From Microbulbifer sp. MKSA007 (lineage in GTDB: Bacteria; Pseudomonadota; Gammaproteobacteria; Pseudomonadales; Cellvibrionaceae), in the NCBI GenBank assembly GCA_032615215.1, contig CP128433.1, forward strand, positions 4,882,501 through 4,946,500: a stretch of DNA of 64,000 bases. Reading direction: 5' to 3'. A program made the translations under genes and the position numbers. This document shows, in pieces, positions 18,509 to 28,215 of the stretch; position 1 is the first letter of the stretch, and the number at the start of each line of letters is the position of its first letter. The notes below the pieces were generated by a model, which saw only the letters and a program-made list of their open reading frames with translations, did not search any database and was not told the DNA's origin.

Positions 18509-19732
18509 ATGGGTGCTGCCAACAATTCACTTTGCGCTTTTTTGCCACGCAACCAACTAACCTCCCTCAGGGCGAGTGCCGCTGCGATTGCCATAGCAAT
18601 ATCGCTGGGTATCCACTCACCACAAATAATCGCCGAAGCTCAAGATATCGTCGAGCCTGACCTGATCGGCAGTCGCGATCCTTTTTTACCTCAGGGCAGG
18701 CAATTTTCCCTACTCAGCGAAGCGTTAGCACGCTACCAAACCCTGGCACAAGGTAATTACTGGAAACCGCTCAGTGCTGGACAACCTATCGCACCGGGCA
18801 GTCGCAGTCCCCGGGTTGAGCAATTGAGAAGCCTGTTAATGCTCTATGGTGATCACCATCCCGAAGAGTATGGAGCAAATACTTCTAAAGCAGATGTCTA
18901 CGACAAAAAACTGCAGCAAGCCGTTAAACGGTTTCAGAAACGTCACGGATTAAAGCAAACGGCACTGGTTGATGAGGGAACCCGAAGTCGACTCAATACC
19001 CCGCCAGATAAAGTTGCCAAAATTCTGGCAGCGAATATTGAACGCTGGAAACAACTTCCCAAGGATTTAGGGCCTCGCTATATCATCGTGAATGTCCCGG
19101 AATTTAATTTGCGCCTAATTGAAGGCGATAAAGAGCAGTTCCGTATGCGTGTGGTTGTGGGAAAACCAAAACACAAAACACCGCAAATCGCTACCCGTAT
19201 GACGCGACTGGAATTTAATCCTGTATGGCGTGTCCCGCCCAGTATTGCGCTGCGTGAACTTTTACCCAAGGGCAGCTCCGCACTGAGAGCTAAGGGTTAT
19301 CGCCTAATGAATCATCGGGGCAGATCGGTGCCTTTTACTCGTGGAAATGTGGCTGCAGTGCGTCGAGGACAAGTTTCACTGCAACAAAAAGGCGGGCCGG
19401 GAAATGCTTTGGGAAGAGTGAAATTTGTTATCCCCAATCGGCAGGCCATTTTTCTCCACGACACAAATAGCAAGCATTTATTCAAAAAATCCCAAAGAGC
19501 CTTTAGCCACGGTTGTATTCGCCTGGAAAAACCATTGCAGTTTGCTCGCATGATGTTAGCCCAGCAAAACAAGTGGAGTGATGCCCGTATCAATCGCGCG
19601 CTGGGAAGTGGTCGCACCCATGGTGTTGCCCTTAAAAATCCCCTACCGGTTTATATCGCTTACTGGACTGCCTGGATCGATGAAAATGGGCAGCTTCAGT
19701 TTCGGCCGGATATCTATAACCGGGATCAGTAA
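18509..19732 (+). CDS. L,D-transpeptidase (second tandem copy)
   Basis: A 407-residue secreted paralog. After an N-terminal signal or anchor (ASAAAIAIAISLGIHSPQII, about residues 24-43) comes a short helical region, a peptidoglycan-binding domain (QQAVKRFQKRHGLKQTALV, about 130-170) and a YkuD domain with HDTNSKHLFKKS and AFSHGCIRLEKP. It lacks both the long linker and the extra N-terminal domain of the first copy. ATG 18509 is preceded by AGGGGTGA. It is separated from the first copy by a hairpin and 187 bases and from the third by 56 bases, so copies two and three probably share a transcript. Confidence 0.92.
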   Translation: MGAANNSLCAFLPRNQLTSLRASAAAIAIAISLGIHSPQIIAEAQDIVEPDLIGSRDPFLPQGRQFSLLSEALARYQTLAQGNYWKPLSAGQPIAPGSRSPRVEQLRSLLMLYGDHHPEEYGANTSKADVYDKKLQQAVKRFQKRHGLKQTALVDEGTRSRLNTPPDKVAKILAANIERWKQLPKDLGPRYIIVNVPEFNLRLIEGDKEQFRMRVVVGKPKHKTPQIATRMTRLEFNPVWRVPPSIALRELLPKGSSALRAKGYRLMNHRGRSVPFTRGNVAAVRRGQVSLQQKGGPGNALGRVKFVIPNRQAIFLHDTNSKHLFKKSQRAFSHGCIRLEKPLQFARMMLAQQNKWSDARINRALGSGRTHGVALKNPLPVYIAYWTAWIDENGQLQFRPDIYNRDQ

Positions 19733-19788
19733 TAGGAGGTAACAGAGTGAAGCGGATTGAGAGCTACAGGGACTACTGAGTTATCAGT

Positions 19789-20967
19789 ATGGCAAATGGC
19801 CCATTCCAGCTCGGCATCGCCGCACTGATAAGCCTCGTAATTGCCTCGGCCAGCCCTTTGAATGCTTCATTCACTGGGCGGACCGATATCATTATTGAGC
19901 CAATCAGTTCGACCCAGCAATTACGCGATACCGCTCAGGCCTACCGACTGTTAGCGAAAAACTGGCGACCGATTACCCAGGGAAAAACTTTACAGCCCGG
20001 AGACAAAGGCCCTCGTGTCCTACAACTACGTAATTTACTGGCAATGTATAAGGATTATCACGGTCAGCCCGGGCCGCTTTCCGCTCCGCAAAAAGACCCC
20101 CGAAGATTTGACAGTGCGCTCCAAGCTGCAGTGGAGCGCTTTCAGGAACGCCACGGATTGAACGTTACCGGTATCGCCGATGAAGACACACTTGCAGCCT
20201 TGGCTATATCGCCAATGGAACGCGCTAAGCAAATGGAATTAAATGCATCCCGATGGGAGCAGCTAAAGCTCCCAGAGGATGATCGCTACGTAATCGTCAA
20301 CGTGCCCGACTATCGATTGCAGCTTATTGAAGATGGTTCGGTCGCTCTCAATATGAAAACCGTCGTGGGAAAAAGCAGTACGCGCACACCAAATTTACGC
20401 ACGCGGATAACCAATATTGTTTTCAGCCCAACCTGGACTGTCCCCCGAAGTATTCTTGTCACCGAGCTTTTGCCCAAGGCACGACACAACCCAACAGCCA
20501 TGCACAAGCGGGGTTATCGAGTAGTGCAATATCGCAGCGGTAAATCATCCCCTATTACAGAGGAGACTATTGCCAAGGCAGCCGGTGGGCACGCTACTTT
20601 GAGGCAATTGAGTGGCCCTGAGAATACCCTGGGAAAAGTGAAATTTGTTATCCCCAATAAGCAGGCTATTTTTCTCCATGACACCCAGGCTCAAAGCCTG
20701 TTTAAACTTCGCCAGCGGGCATTAAGTCACGGATGCGTAAGGCTACAAGCACCAGAAGAATTAGCTTATTTTCTTCTTCGTGACCAGGGGTGGGACAGAA
20801 CCCGGGTAGCGCAGGCAGCCAATGGGCACGATGCTCTGAATGTAAAGGTGAAGGGATCACCCCGTATTTACATCGTTTATATGACCGCCTGGATAGATAG
20901 GGATGGGCGCCCCCAATTCCGCTCTGATATTTATCATCGTGACAAAGAACAGCCTTATCCAAATTAG
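19789..20967 (+). CDS. L,D-transpeptidase (third tandem copy)
   Basis: A 392-residue paralog of the same design as the second copy: signal segment (FQLGIAALISLVIASASPL), peptidoglycan-binding domain (QAAVERFQERHGLNVTGIA) and YkuD catalytic domain with HDTQAQSLFKLR and ALSHGCVRLQAP. The chosen ATG has a poor ribosome site; a strong AGGAGG at about 19734-19739 instead precedes a GTG (19747) that opens a ten-codon in-frame leader ending in TGA at 19777, so coupling from that leader is possible. The three copies differ enough to be old duplications. Confidence 0.9.
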   Translation: MANGPFQLGIAALISLVIASASPLNASFTGRTDIIIEPISSTQQLRDTAQAYRLLAKNWRPITQGKTLQPGDKGPRVLQLRNLLAMYKDYHGQPGPLSAPQKDPRRFDSALQAAVERFQERHGLNVTGIADEDTLAALAISPMERAKQMELNASRWEQLKLPEDDRYVIVNVPDYRLQLIEDGSVALNMKTVVGKSSTRTPNLRTRITNIVFSPTWTVPRSILVTELLPKARHNPTAMHKRGYRVVQYRSGKSSPITEETIAKAAGGHATLRQLSGPENTLGKVKFVIPNKQAIFLHDTQAQSLFKLRQRALSHGCVRLQAPEELAYFLLRDQGWDRTRVAQAANGHDALNVKVKGSPRIYIVYMTAWIDRDGRPQFRSDIYHRDKEQPYPN

Positions 20968-21828
20968 GGAGCCTATCGGCAAGTGAAAAATATTAAGTAT
21001 CGCTAAAGGATTTTGCCTGTTCTCATTTTCGCTGGCAGCGCGCTATAACGCTAAAGTTCTCCAAACAATAGAATTTGAAAGACACCGGTCAAAATAACCA
21101 CCTAAGCAAGTTTGATTTAATTTTTCAAAGCACTACTCACACTTCTATTTAAACCCTGGCTTTGGTTTGGAAACTACATCCTTGTTATCACAAAATTAGA
21201 GTTTTGCCATATTCACAACCGTGGTAGCAATACTGGCCGGATCTAATTTTTCCAGGTTTCTTTTTATCGCCCGCTACTACTGGCGGGCTCCAAGAAGTCG
21301 AGATCAATACGCCCCCCATATATAGGGCGGTCCTGGATGCCGGATAACCTAAACAGCTGTATGTCCGGAGAAATACTACGCTGGCAGAGCCCAATCTGCA
21401 TGTATATACATGTACATACAAATTCTTATCTTCTATATATCTAGGTTGTCCTCTGTATATAAATGGGTAAACCAGCCACTAATAAAGAAGGCTATCGAGC
21501 TCATGACCGAAGAGGTGATCGGATAGCTCCCAAGTACACTGACGAAACCGCCCGATAAAACTTATAAGTCGCAGAAAAATAATTTTTTAGCGATTAGCGT
21601 GCAATGACAACGCTGTCTCCACCCTATTCAGCACTATCGACTGATCAGCAATAAAAATTCCGGTTTCAGGTAGCAGAAAAGAAAAAATATACCACGGGGG
21701 CCATCTAATTATTTCCGAATTAGCAGCTTCAGGTTTGTAACAACTGGTTATTTTTTGTACATTTTCCGCCGTACCCGGTTGCGCCAACTAAGGCAAACCG
21801 ACGAGAGATTTAACGACGAGGCGGAATT
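20968..21828 (+). other. Long intergenic region between the L,D-transpeptidases and the MepK-like gene
   Basis: No supported gene was seen in 861 bases. The part from 21050 on is AT-rich and holds small inverted repeats such as GCATGTATATACATGTACATAC at about 21399-21420 (given in part: TGTATATACA). It may hold the promoter of the MepK-like gene. Confidence 0.45.
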
Positions 21829-22362
21829 ATGAAGAATCCATCCAGACGTCGATTCCTGGCAGTGACCTGCGCAACTGCGGCGGCCGTCAGCGCCGGACCG
21901 ACTTTCGCAAAAGTAGGTAGCTCCCGCACCCTGAAAATGCGCAACCTGCACACCGGGGAGAAGCTGGAGGCCGCCTACTGGACTAACGGAGATTACAGCA
22001 GCGGAGGCCTGAAGCAGTTCAACAAATTGCTTCGTGACCACCGCGCCAACGAAGTGACCCGAATGGACCCCAAGCTTCTAGATATCGTCTACAAGCTGAA
22101 GGAGAAGTTCAATTACAACGGCACCATTGAGATTATCTCTGGGTACCGTTCACCTAAAACCAATGCCAAACTGCGCGCAGCTGGCCGAGGCGTAGCGAAA
22201 CGCAGTTACCACACACGTGGTATGGCCTTGGATATCCGTATGCCGGGAGTGTCCCTGTCGAAGTTGCGCCAGGCAGCACTCAACCTGAAAGCGGGCGGTG
22301 TCGGATACTACCCGAAGAGTAACTTCGTACACGTGGATACTGGCCCTGTACGTCGCTGGTAA
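21829..22362 (+). CDS. MepK/YcbK-like murein endopeptidase (DUF882, M15-like)
   Basis: A 177-residue exported protein of the YcbK/MepK family, zinc peptidases that cleave peptidoglycan cross-links including the 3-3 links made by L,D-transpeptidases. The N-terminus has a twin-arginine signal (SRRRFLAVTCATAAAVS). The catalytic domain carries the metal motif SYHTRGMALDIRM and the C-terminal FVHVDTGPVRRW, with ligands His, Asp and His. Its placement after three L,D-transpeptidases mirrors the ycbB-ycbK pairing in E. coli, which supports a shared role in 3-3 cross-link turnover. It is followed by a strong terminator. Confidence 0.9.
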   Translation: MKNPSRRRFLAVTCATAAAVSAGPTFAKVGSSRTLKMRNLHTGEKLEAAYWTNGDYSSGGLKQFNKLLRDHRANEVTRMDPKLLDIVYKLKEKFNYNGTIEIISGYRSPKTNAKLRAAGRGVAKRSYHTRGMALDIRMPGVSLSKLRQAALNLKAGGVGYYPKSNFVHVDTGPVRRW

Positions 22363-22380
22363 TCCCCACCCAACAGATAC

Positions 22381-22408
22381 AAAAAACCCGGCAGTCGCCG
22401 GGTTTTTT
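22381..22408. terminator. Bidirectional terminator between the MepK-like and imelysin genes
   Basis: The stem AAAAAACCCGGC / GCCGGGTTTTTT with a short AGTC loop lies between two convergent genes, with T runs on both strands. Confidence 0.88.
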
Positions 22409-22430
22409 GTTATGCCTGTGAGAGCAAGAT

Positions 22431-23615
22431 TTATTCACCATCAACCGGTAAGCTAACCGGCATCACATCCTGATCGGATACTGGCACTTGGGTAGTACCT
22501 GCCATCAACCCGGCGATACGTTCCAGAAGTTTGCGTGCCTGGGCCAATTGGGTCAGCTCCGCCAGCTCAATCGGGTCTTCCATTTGCAACAACAAGCTCT
22601 CGAAATCCACAAAAGCCTGCTCTAAAGCCGTCACCTGATGTCGATCCAGCAACAGCTCCGCTAAGCCGCCCCCACCAGTGGGAATCCAGTTTGACTGGAG
22701 AGTTGCCATAATTGCCAATATCGCCTGCTTTGAATCGGCAGCACGGCTACTTTCCACATCGCTCTCGGAACTCTCCGGCAACCTGCGCAACAGCTGCTCA
22801 TCAATCACCCGGGTGTGCGATGCACGGATTTGCTGCAATCGGGCAACCGGTCCAAGGGATAAATAGGGTCGCGACAGGCTGTTGGCTGCCGTCGGCCAAC
22901 GGCGGGCCAAGCCTGCCATATCCTCTTCCACACCTTTAACGATCAAGCGGGTTAGTTCACGGCGCCGATTGACGGCCAGGGCCTCGGGTTTTTCCCCATC
23001 GGACTTAGCCAAAAACTGCTCCGCAACCCGCTCGCTGGTGGGCCCCCAGAGCATAATTTCCAGGGCGTGAAAACCGGTGCTGGCCTCTTCATGGGCCGTC
23101 AGGCGGTGCTGCTTGCGGAGATTCGTTAAGGTCAGATCAATGGCCGTATCGTTAACGATACCGCTCTCAGAATAACCCGGCACTGTATCCAGGTAGCCCG
23201 CCTGAGCCGGCCAACTATCTACTGATAACAGTAATTTTCTACCCTGGCTGCGCAACTCTCCCGAAGAAAAAGCCAACTGGATATAAGGCAGTGCAGCAGC
23301 AAATTCCCTGTGGGCATCCAGCCAGGCGAGCCTGGCATTTTCCAACTTGTTTTCATTCGGCTGAGCCAGGAGACCATCCACTTCACGCTGCAACGTTTCA
23401 ACAGCGGCATGGGCGTGGATAACCTGGGCCTCACCCGCCTGCCAAATTGCCAGGGATAACTCGGTCGCAGCCTTTTCATTCACAGGTTGCGGCGCAATAC
23501 TTTGTTGCGATACCTGCTGCGGTTTTTCTACCGCTTTTTGCTCACAGGCAGAAAGTCCGGCCAGGGCCCCGATTAAAACAGCCAGGGCCCGGTACTGGAT
23601 AATAGATCCGTTCAC
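22431..23615 (-). CDS. Imelysin-family lipoprotein
   Basis: A 394-residue lipoprotein with a lipobox LSAC near residue 24 (GALAGLSAC), then a linker and an imelysin-like helical domain. The family's GxHxxE signature is visible as TGFHALEIMLWGP near residue 185. Imelysin-like proteins are periplasmic or surface proteins often tied to iron; they are related to bacterial iron-regulated protein A and EfeO/M75 proteins, but a peptidase activity is not established. The start is GTG. The gene is convergent with the MepK-like gene and precedes no obvious partner; no TonB receptor or di-haem oxidoreductase, common partners elsewhere, is adjacent. Confidence 0.85.
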   Translation of the reverse strand: MNGSIIQYRALAVLIGALAGLSACEQKAVEKPQQVSQQSIAPQPVNEKAATELSLAIWQAGEAQVIHAHAAVETLQREVDGLLAQPNENKLENARLAWLDAHREFAAALPYIQLAFSSGELRSQGRKLLLSVDSWPAQAGYLDTVPGYSESGIVNDTAIDLTLTNLRKQHRLTAHEEASTGFHALEIMLWGPTSERVAEQFLAKSDGEKPEALAVNRRRELTRLIVKGVEEDMAGLARRWPTAANSLSRPYLSLGPVARLQQIRASHTRVIDEQLLRRLPESSESDVESSRAADSKQAILAIMATLQSNWIPTGGGGLAELLLDRHQVTALEQAFVDFESLLLQMEDPIELAELTQLAQARKLLERIAGLMAGTTQVPVSDQDVMPVSLPVDGE

Positions 23616-23657
23616 TCAATTCCCCATCTTGTGCATTTCACAAATACTGGCAAGCAC

Positions 23658-24341
23658 CTACTCACTCTCTTCCCGCAAACTGATCACCGGCCAGCCGCGA
23701 GCCTTAGCTTCTGCGCGCAGACGATCATCCGGGTCCACCGCAATTGGGTGCTCAACTTCGCCCAGTAAGGGCAGATCATTGATGGAGTCACTGTAGAACC
23801 ACTTTTCACTGTTGGCGTATTCCGGGTTGTGGGCCAGCCATTGGCGCAACCGGACAACTTTTCCCCCCTGGTAACAGGGTTCACCAACGACCTTTCCGGT
23901 GAACCGCCCCTCATCCTCCTCTGGCTCAGTGGCCAGCAGGGTATCGACACCGAGGCGCGAGGCAATAGGCTCAACCACAAAGCGATTGGTCGCAGTGATA
24001 ATCATGATGTGGTGGCCTTTGCGGCGGTGCTCGCCGATCAGCTCCTGGGCCCGAGGCAGCCACAATTCACTGATAACTTCCTGCATAAACTCGCTTTGCA
24101 AGTTATCCAATTGACCACGGGAAAGCTGAGCCAGGGGCTCCAAGGCAAATTCCAGGTAGGCAAAAATATCCAATTCACCGCGCTGGTAATCTTGATAAAA
24201 GCGATCGTTAGCCGAGCGGTAACGGGTCCCGTCGACATGTTCACGCTCCACCAGAAATTCGCCCCAGGCATGATCGCTATCACCACCTATCAGCGTGTTA
24301 TCCAGATCAAAGATTGCCAAGTGCACCGTCGACTCTCCCAT
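23658..24341 (-). CDS. HAD-IB family hydrolase
   Basis: A 227-residue haloacid-dehalogenase-type phosphatase. Motif I is FDLDNTLIGGDSD near the N-terminus, motif II is IMIITATNRFVVEP, and motif III/IV is EKWFYSDSINDLPLL with the two metal-binding Asp residues. These are the features of the SerB-like subclass IB. ATG 24341 is used because it starts seven codons before motif I; an opening 28 codons upstream lacks support. It is divergent from rppH, as PA0335 is next to rppH and ptsP in Pseudomonas. The natural substrate is not known. Confidence 0.88.
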   Translation of the reverse strand: MGESTVHLAIFDLDNTLIGGDSDHAWGEFLVEREHVDGTRYRSANDRFYQDYQRGELDIFAYLEFALEPLAQLSRGQLDNLQSEFMQEVISELWLPRAQELIGEHRRKGHHIMIITATNRFVVEPIASRLGVDTLLATEPEEDEGRFTGKVVGEPCYQGGKVVRLRQWLAHNPEYANSEKWFYSDSINDLPLLGEVEHPIAVDPDDRLRAEAKARGWPVISLREESE

Positions 24342-24535
24342 AACTATAGGTTCCCCATAAGCATTTGACCGCCAGGAAGCCGGAAACGTCCCCTGCGCGG
24401 CCGCTAATTTTACCTTGCGCCGCACGACAGCACACGGACTGCGTCACTGAATTGCTGTAAACCCCCCGCTGTGGAACAATGCAGAACAAGTAAGTGCAGC
24501 GCACGGCCGCACACAACAGTATTGAGGATGGTATT

Positions 24536-25171
24536 TTGGGCGACGGCAAGCCGGCACAGGCCGGACGAAAGAACCGCCGTAAGCCCGCCAAGCATTCGAA
24601 TCGCAATGATAAAGCCCCGGCCGGTAACAAGAACCGGGGCACGAGTGGCGAGAGCAGCAGCAATATCGATGCCGAGGGGTTCCGCCCCAATGTCGGTATT
24701 ATCGTGCTCAACGCCCGCGGTCAGGCACTGTGGGCGCGGCGGGTAGGTGGCAAGGACGCCTGGCAATTTCCCCAGGGTGGTATTAATCCGGGCGAAACCC
24801 CTGAACAGGCGCTATATAGGGAACTGTACGAGGAAGTAGGCCTTACTCGCGATCAAGTCAGTATGATTGCCTGTACCCGAGGCTGGCTGCGCTATCGCCT
24901 GCCTCAAAGGCTGATTCGACGTCGCTCCGAACCACTGTGCATCGGGCAAAAGCAAAAGTGGTACCTGCTGAGGCTCGAGGCAGAAGAGGCCTCTATCAGC
25001 TTCGACAATGGTTACAAACCCGAATTCGACCACTGGCGCTGGGTAAGCTACTGGCACCCACTGAGTAAAGTGGTGACCTTTAAGCGTGAAGTATACCGGC
25101 GTGCACTGACCGAGCTGGCCCCACAACAAATACAGCTGGAGAGACGCTGGCTGCGCGGACAGGACAGCTGA
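24536..25171 (+). CDS. rppH: RNA pyrophosphohydrolase (Nudix), with basic N-terminal extension
   Basis: RppH removes pyrophosphate from the 5' end of mRNAs and so starts RNase E-dependent decay. The Nudix box is intact (GGINPGETPEQALYRELYEEVG), preceded by FRPNVGIIVLNARG and followed by KQKWYLLRLE. The conserved protein starts at about base 24662 with NIDAEGFRPN, but no start codon stands there. TTG 24536 is preceded by GAGG eight bases upstream and gives about 42 extra residues rich in Lys, Arg, Asn and Gly; GTG 24494 is an alternative. ptsP follows 108 bases downstream. Confidence 0.9.
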   Translation: MGDGKPAQAGRKNRRKPAKHSNRNDKAPAGNKNRGTSGESSSNIDAEGFRPNVGIIVLNARGQALWARRVGGKDAWQFPQGGINPGETPEQALYRELYEEVGLTRDQVSMIACTRGWLRYRLPQRLIRRRSEPLCIGQKQKWYLLRLEAEEASISFDNGYKPEFDHWRWVSYWHPLSKVVTFKREVYRRALTELAPQQIQLERRWLRGQDS

Positions 25172-25279
25172 CCGCACAGGGTAGTTAGCAGCGTATCTTC
25201 ACAAAATGGCCCCGATCAGCATCGAAATTCTACTTTCCGGGGCCATCGAATTTCTCCGTTGATTGGCGAGGACAGGCCA

Positions 25280-27532
25280 TTGCTCGGATCTCTGCGCAGT
25301 ATCGTTCAGGAAGTAAATGCCGCCCGGAACCTCACCGCGGTGCTGGAAATCATTGTGCATCGCGTGCGGGAAATCATGCACACCCGCGTCTGCTCCGTAT
25401 ATCTGCGCGACAAGCAACACGGCAACTATGTCCTGATGGCCACCGATGGCCTCAACCCCAAAGCGGTTGGCCAGGTCCACCTGGCCCCCGGCGAGGGACT
25501 GGTGGGCAATGTAGTTACCCGTGAAGAACCGATTAACCTGGAAAGAGCCGAAGCCCACCCCGCCTTCCAATATTTCCCCTCTACTGGAGAAGAGCGCTTC
25601 AGCGCCTTTCTCGGCACACCGATTATTCACCACCGCGCCGTACTGGGTGTCCTGGTTGTGCAGCAAGAGGAGAAACGCCGATTCGACGAATGGGAAGAAG
25701 CTTTCCTGGTTACACTCTCGGCGCAGCTCGCCGGCGTTATCGCCCACGCCGAGGCTACCGGTCTTCTGGCCTGTATTGGCAAGCAACAACGGGAAACTCA
25801 CTTCTCTGGCATTGCCGCGTCCCCCGGTGTGGCTATCGGGCGGGTACATATTGTCACCCCGCATGCGAATCTCGGCACAGTGCCCTACTCCGAATGCGAG
25901 GATGTGGACACTGAACTGGCCCTGTTTCAACAGGCCCTGACTGCCGCCCAAGAGGAAATTCGCGAAGTCGGTGAGCGCCTGAAGAGCGACCTCAGCCCCG
26001 AGGAACGGGCGCTATTCGATGCCTACATCAGCATGTTGGATGACAGCTCCCTCGCTGTCGAGGTATGCGATCGCATCCAACAGCAGCTCAGTGCCCAGCG
26101 GGCCTGGGCCGAAGTTATGTTGGAACATGTGCGGCGCTTTGAAGCCATGTCCGACTCCTACTTTCGCGATAGGGCCGCCGATGTTCGCGACCTGGGCGCC
26201 CGAGTGCTGATGCACCTGCGGCAACAGCAGCAGAGCGACCGGGACTTCCCCGATAACACCATCCTGATCGGCGAAGAGCTAACCGCAGCGGTATTGGCAG
26301 AAGTACCCAGGGAAAAGCTGATCGGAGCCGTATCCGTTAAAGGCTCCTCCAACAGCCATGTGGCTATTATTGCCCGAGCCATGGGACTGCCCGCTGTAAT
26401 GGGAGTTCAGGACCTGCCCTACGAAACCATCGACGGTGTCGATATGGTGGTGGATGGCTACCGGGGCGATTTGCATATTCACCCCGGCGCAGAACTCAAG
26501 CGCCGGTACGACGATATTGTTGCAGAAGAGCAGCAACTGGCCCGCAACCTGGACCACCTGGCTCAACTCCCGGCAATCACCTCCGATGGCCATCGCATTC
26601 GCCTGATGGTAAATACCGGGCTGATGGCCGATGTTGTTCGCTCCCTGGAGCGCGGCGCTGAAGGAGTAGGACTTTTCCGTACCGAAGTACCTTTTCTATT
26701 GCGAGACCGTTTCCCCTCCGAGGAAGAGCAGCGGGAAATTTACCGGGAGCAACTGGAAGCCTTTGCCCCCCTGCCCGTCACCATGCGCACCTTGGATATC
26801 GGCGGCGATAAAGCACTGGCCTATTTCCCTATCGAGGAAACCAATCCCTTTCTGGGATGGCGCGGTATTCGCGTAACTCTCGACCACCCGGAAATATTCC
26901 TGGCGCAAGTGCGCGCCATGATGAAAGCCAGCCTGGGGCTAAATAACCTGCGAATTATGCTCCCCATGATCAGCGGCCTGAACGAGCTCGAAGCCGCGCG
27001 CAAACTGGTGGAAAGAGCCTACCGGGAGCTGCTTGAAGAAGGTTACGAAATTGTTATGCCCCCACTCGGGGTAATGGTAGAGGTACCCTCCGCCGTCTAC
27101 CAAGTGCGGGAACTCGCCGTACATGCAGATTTTATATCGGTGGGTAGTAATGACCTCACTCAATATCTCCTGGCGGTGGATCGCAATAACAGCCGCGTAG
27201 CCAATATTTACCACGCCCTGCACCCGGCAGTCCTGCGCGCTTTGCAGGAAATCGTAACAGCGGCCCATGCCGTTGGTACCGAAGTAGGGATTTGCGGAGA
27301 ACTAGCAGGAGAACCTAGCGGTGCATTGTTATTAGTAGCCATGGGCTACGATATGCTATCGATGAACGCAACTAACTTACCGCGAATAAAAGCTACGCTG
27401 CGTGCCGTTAGCCGAGCTGATATTGAGCAACTCCTGCAACAGGTTTTGCAGATGAATAGCCCCGAGCAAATTGAAAGTACCGTGAAAGGGTTTCTTAATG
27501 AGGCAGGGCTGAAGGTGTCTTTGCAGCCGTAA
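25280..27532 (+). CDS. ptsP: Phosphoenolpyruvate-protein phosphotransferase PtsP (enzyme I-Ntr)
   Basis: The first enzyme of the nitrogen-related phosphotransfer system, which passes phosphate from PEP to NPr and then EIIA-Ntr. The 750-residue protein has an N-terminal GAF domain (about residues 1-150, VCSVYLRDKQHGNYVLMATDGL), the enzyme I domain with the active-site His in GSSNSHVAIIARAMG, and the C-terminal PEP-binding barrel (LRTLDIGGDKALAYFP and GICGELAGEP with the catalytic Cys). TTG 25280 is preceded by GAGGACAGG and gives a start like that of the E. coli protein; TTG 25259 is the alternative. It follows rppH as in pseudomonads and E. coli. Confidence 0.95.
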   Translation: MLGSLRSIVQEVNAARNLTAVLEIIVHRVREIMHTRVCSVYLRDKQHGNYVLMATDGLNPKAVGQVHLAPGEGLVGNVVTREEPINLERAEAHPAFQYFPSTGEERFSAFLGTPIIHHRAVLGVLVVQQEEKRRFDEWEEAFLVTLSAQLAGVIAHAEATGLLACIGKQQRETHFSGIAASPGVAIGRVHIVTPHANLGTVPYSECEDVDTELALFQQALTAAQEEIREVGERLKSDLSPEERALFDAYISMLDDSSLAVEVCDRIQQQLSAQRAWAEVMLEHVRRFEAMSDSYFRDRAADVRDLGARVLMHLRQQQQSDRDFPDNTILIGEELTAAVLAEVPREKLIGAVSVKGSSNSHVAIIARAMGLPAVMGVQDLPYETIDGVDMVVDGYRGDLHIHPGAELKRRYDDIVAEEQQLARNLDHLAQLPAITSDGHRIRLMVNTGLMADVVRSLERGAEGVGLFRTEVPFLLRDRFPSEEEQREIYREQLEAFAPLPVTMRTLDIGGDKALAYFPIEETNPFLGWRGIRVTLDHPEIFLAQVRAMMKASLGLNNLRIMLPMISGLNELEAARKLVERAYRELLEEGYEIVMPPLGVMVEVPSAVYQVRELAVHADFISVGSNDLTQYLLAVDRNNSRVANIYHALHPAVLRALQEIVTAAHAVGTEVGICGELAGEPSGALLLVAMGYDMLSMNATNLPRIKATLRAVSRADIEQLLQQVLQMNSPEQIESTVKGFLNEAGLKVSLQP

Positions 27533-28215
27533 ATGATGAGGTATTTAAATCTAAATTTACCCAATTTTATAAAGCCTGAGTTCAATATCTAACAACCAAA
27601 CCGTTAGCCCCTCGCAACAGCAAGATATTTGCCCAAGCGATTAATGAAGAGCTATATCGCTCAACATTATTCTGACCTTCTAAATAACTTCTCAATGTTT
27701 CCTAATCCTTAAGCTACTTTTCAGAAATGGCAAGCTCACTTTATTTTTAAGCGTGTCAATGGCATAGCAGAATATCCCCCACCCAAAGAAAAAACAAATA
27801 ACTACTAAATACGCGTGATACTCAATTAGTACACTCAAACTAAAAAAATATCTAATCCTTCACAACACTCAATCCTGAAGCCTTGGCCTCATCACACTTC
27901 TAAATTCCCGATAATTCTGACAAGTTAGTGAGTGCCAGCTCAGGTAATTATGATCATTTTGACCGTTATTTTTGAGCTTTACATAGAATGTATAAAAATA
28001 CTATACAAATCAGTCAGTTATAAGTTGAGTTAAAAACCGGGATAGTAGTCAAAGTGATTATTTTTGTAGTTTGCACTTTAGCACCAAATACATCTAACCC
28101 TATGATTTTTATTTAAAATTTCCGTTATATCGGGAAAATTGATTCCGAAATAGTAATCATGATAAAAGTGGTCAGAATGATTACTATATAAATGTTATAA
28201 ATACCAAGGCGAAAG
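27533..28215 (+). other. AT-rich junction between ptsP and the cassette array
   Basis: No gene supported in 683 bases. Base composition becomes AT-rich soon after ptsP, marking the left edge of the island. There is no integron integrase and no recognisable attI. A possible degenerate core (GTTATAA at about 28194-28200) sits just before the first cassette gene. Confidence 0.5.
28151..28186 (+). repeat. Perfect 10-bp inverted repeat upstream of the first cassette gene
   Basis: TAGTAATCAT at 28151-28160 is repeated inverted at 28177-28186 with a 16-base spacer, ending 30 bases before the first cassette start. It could be an operator or an RNA hairpin; no T run follows. Confidence 0.6.

Noticed and set aside
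21188..21421. Small minus-strand gene in the gap before the MepK-like gene
   Set aside because: Its codon use and composition do not look coding and there is no ribosome site.
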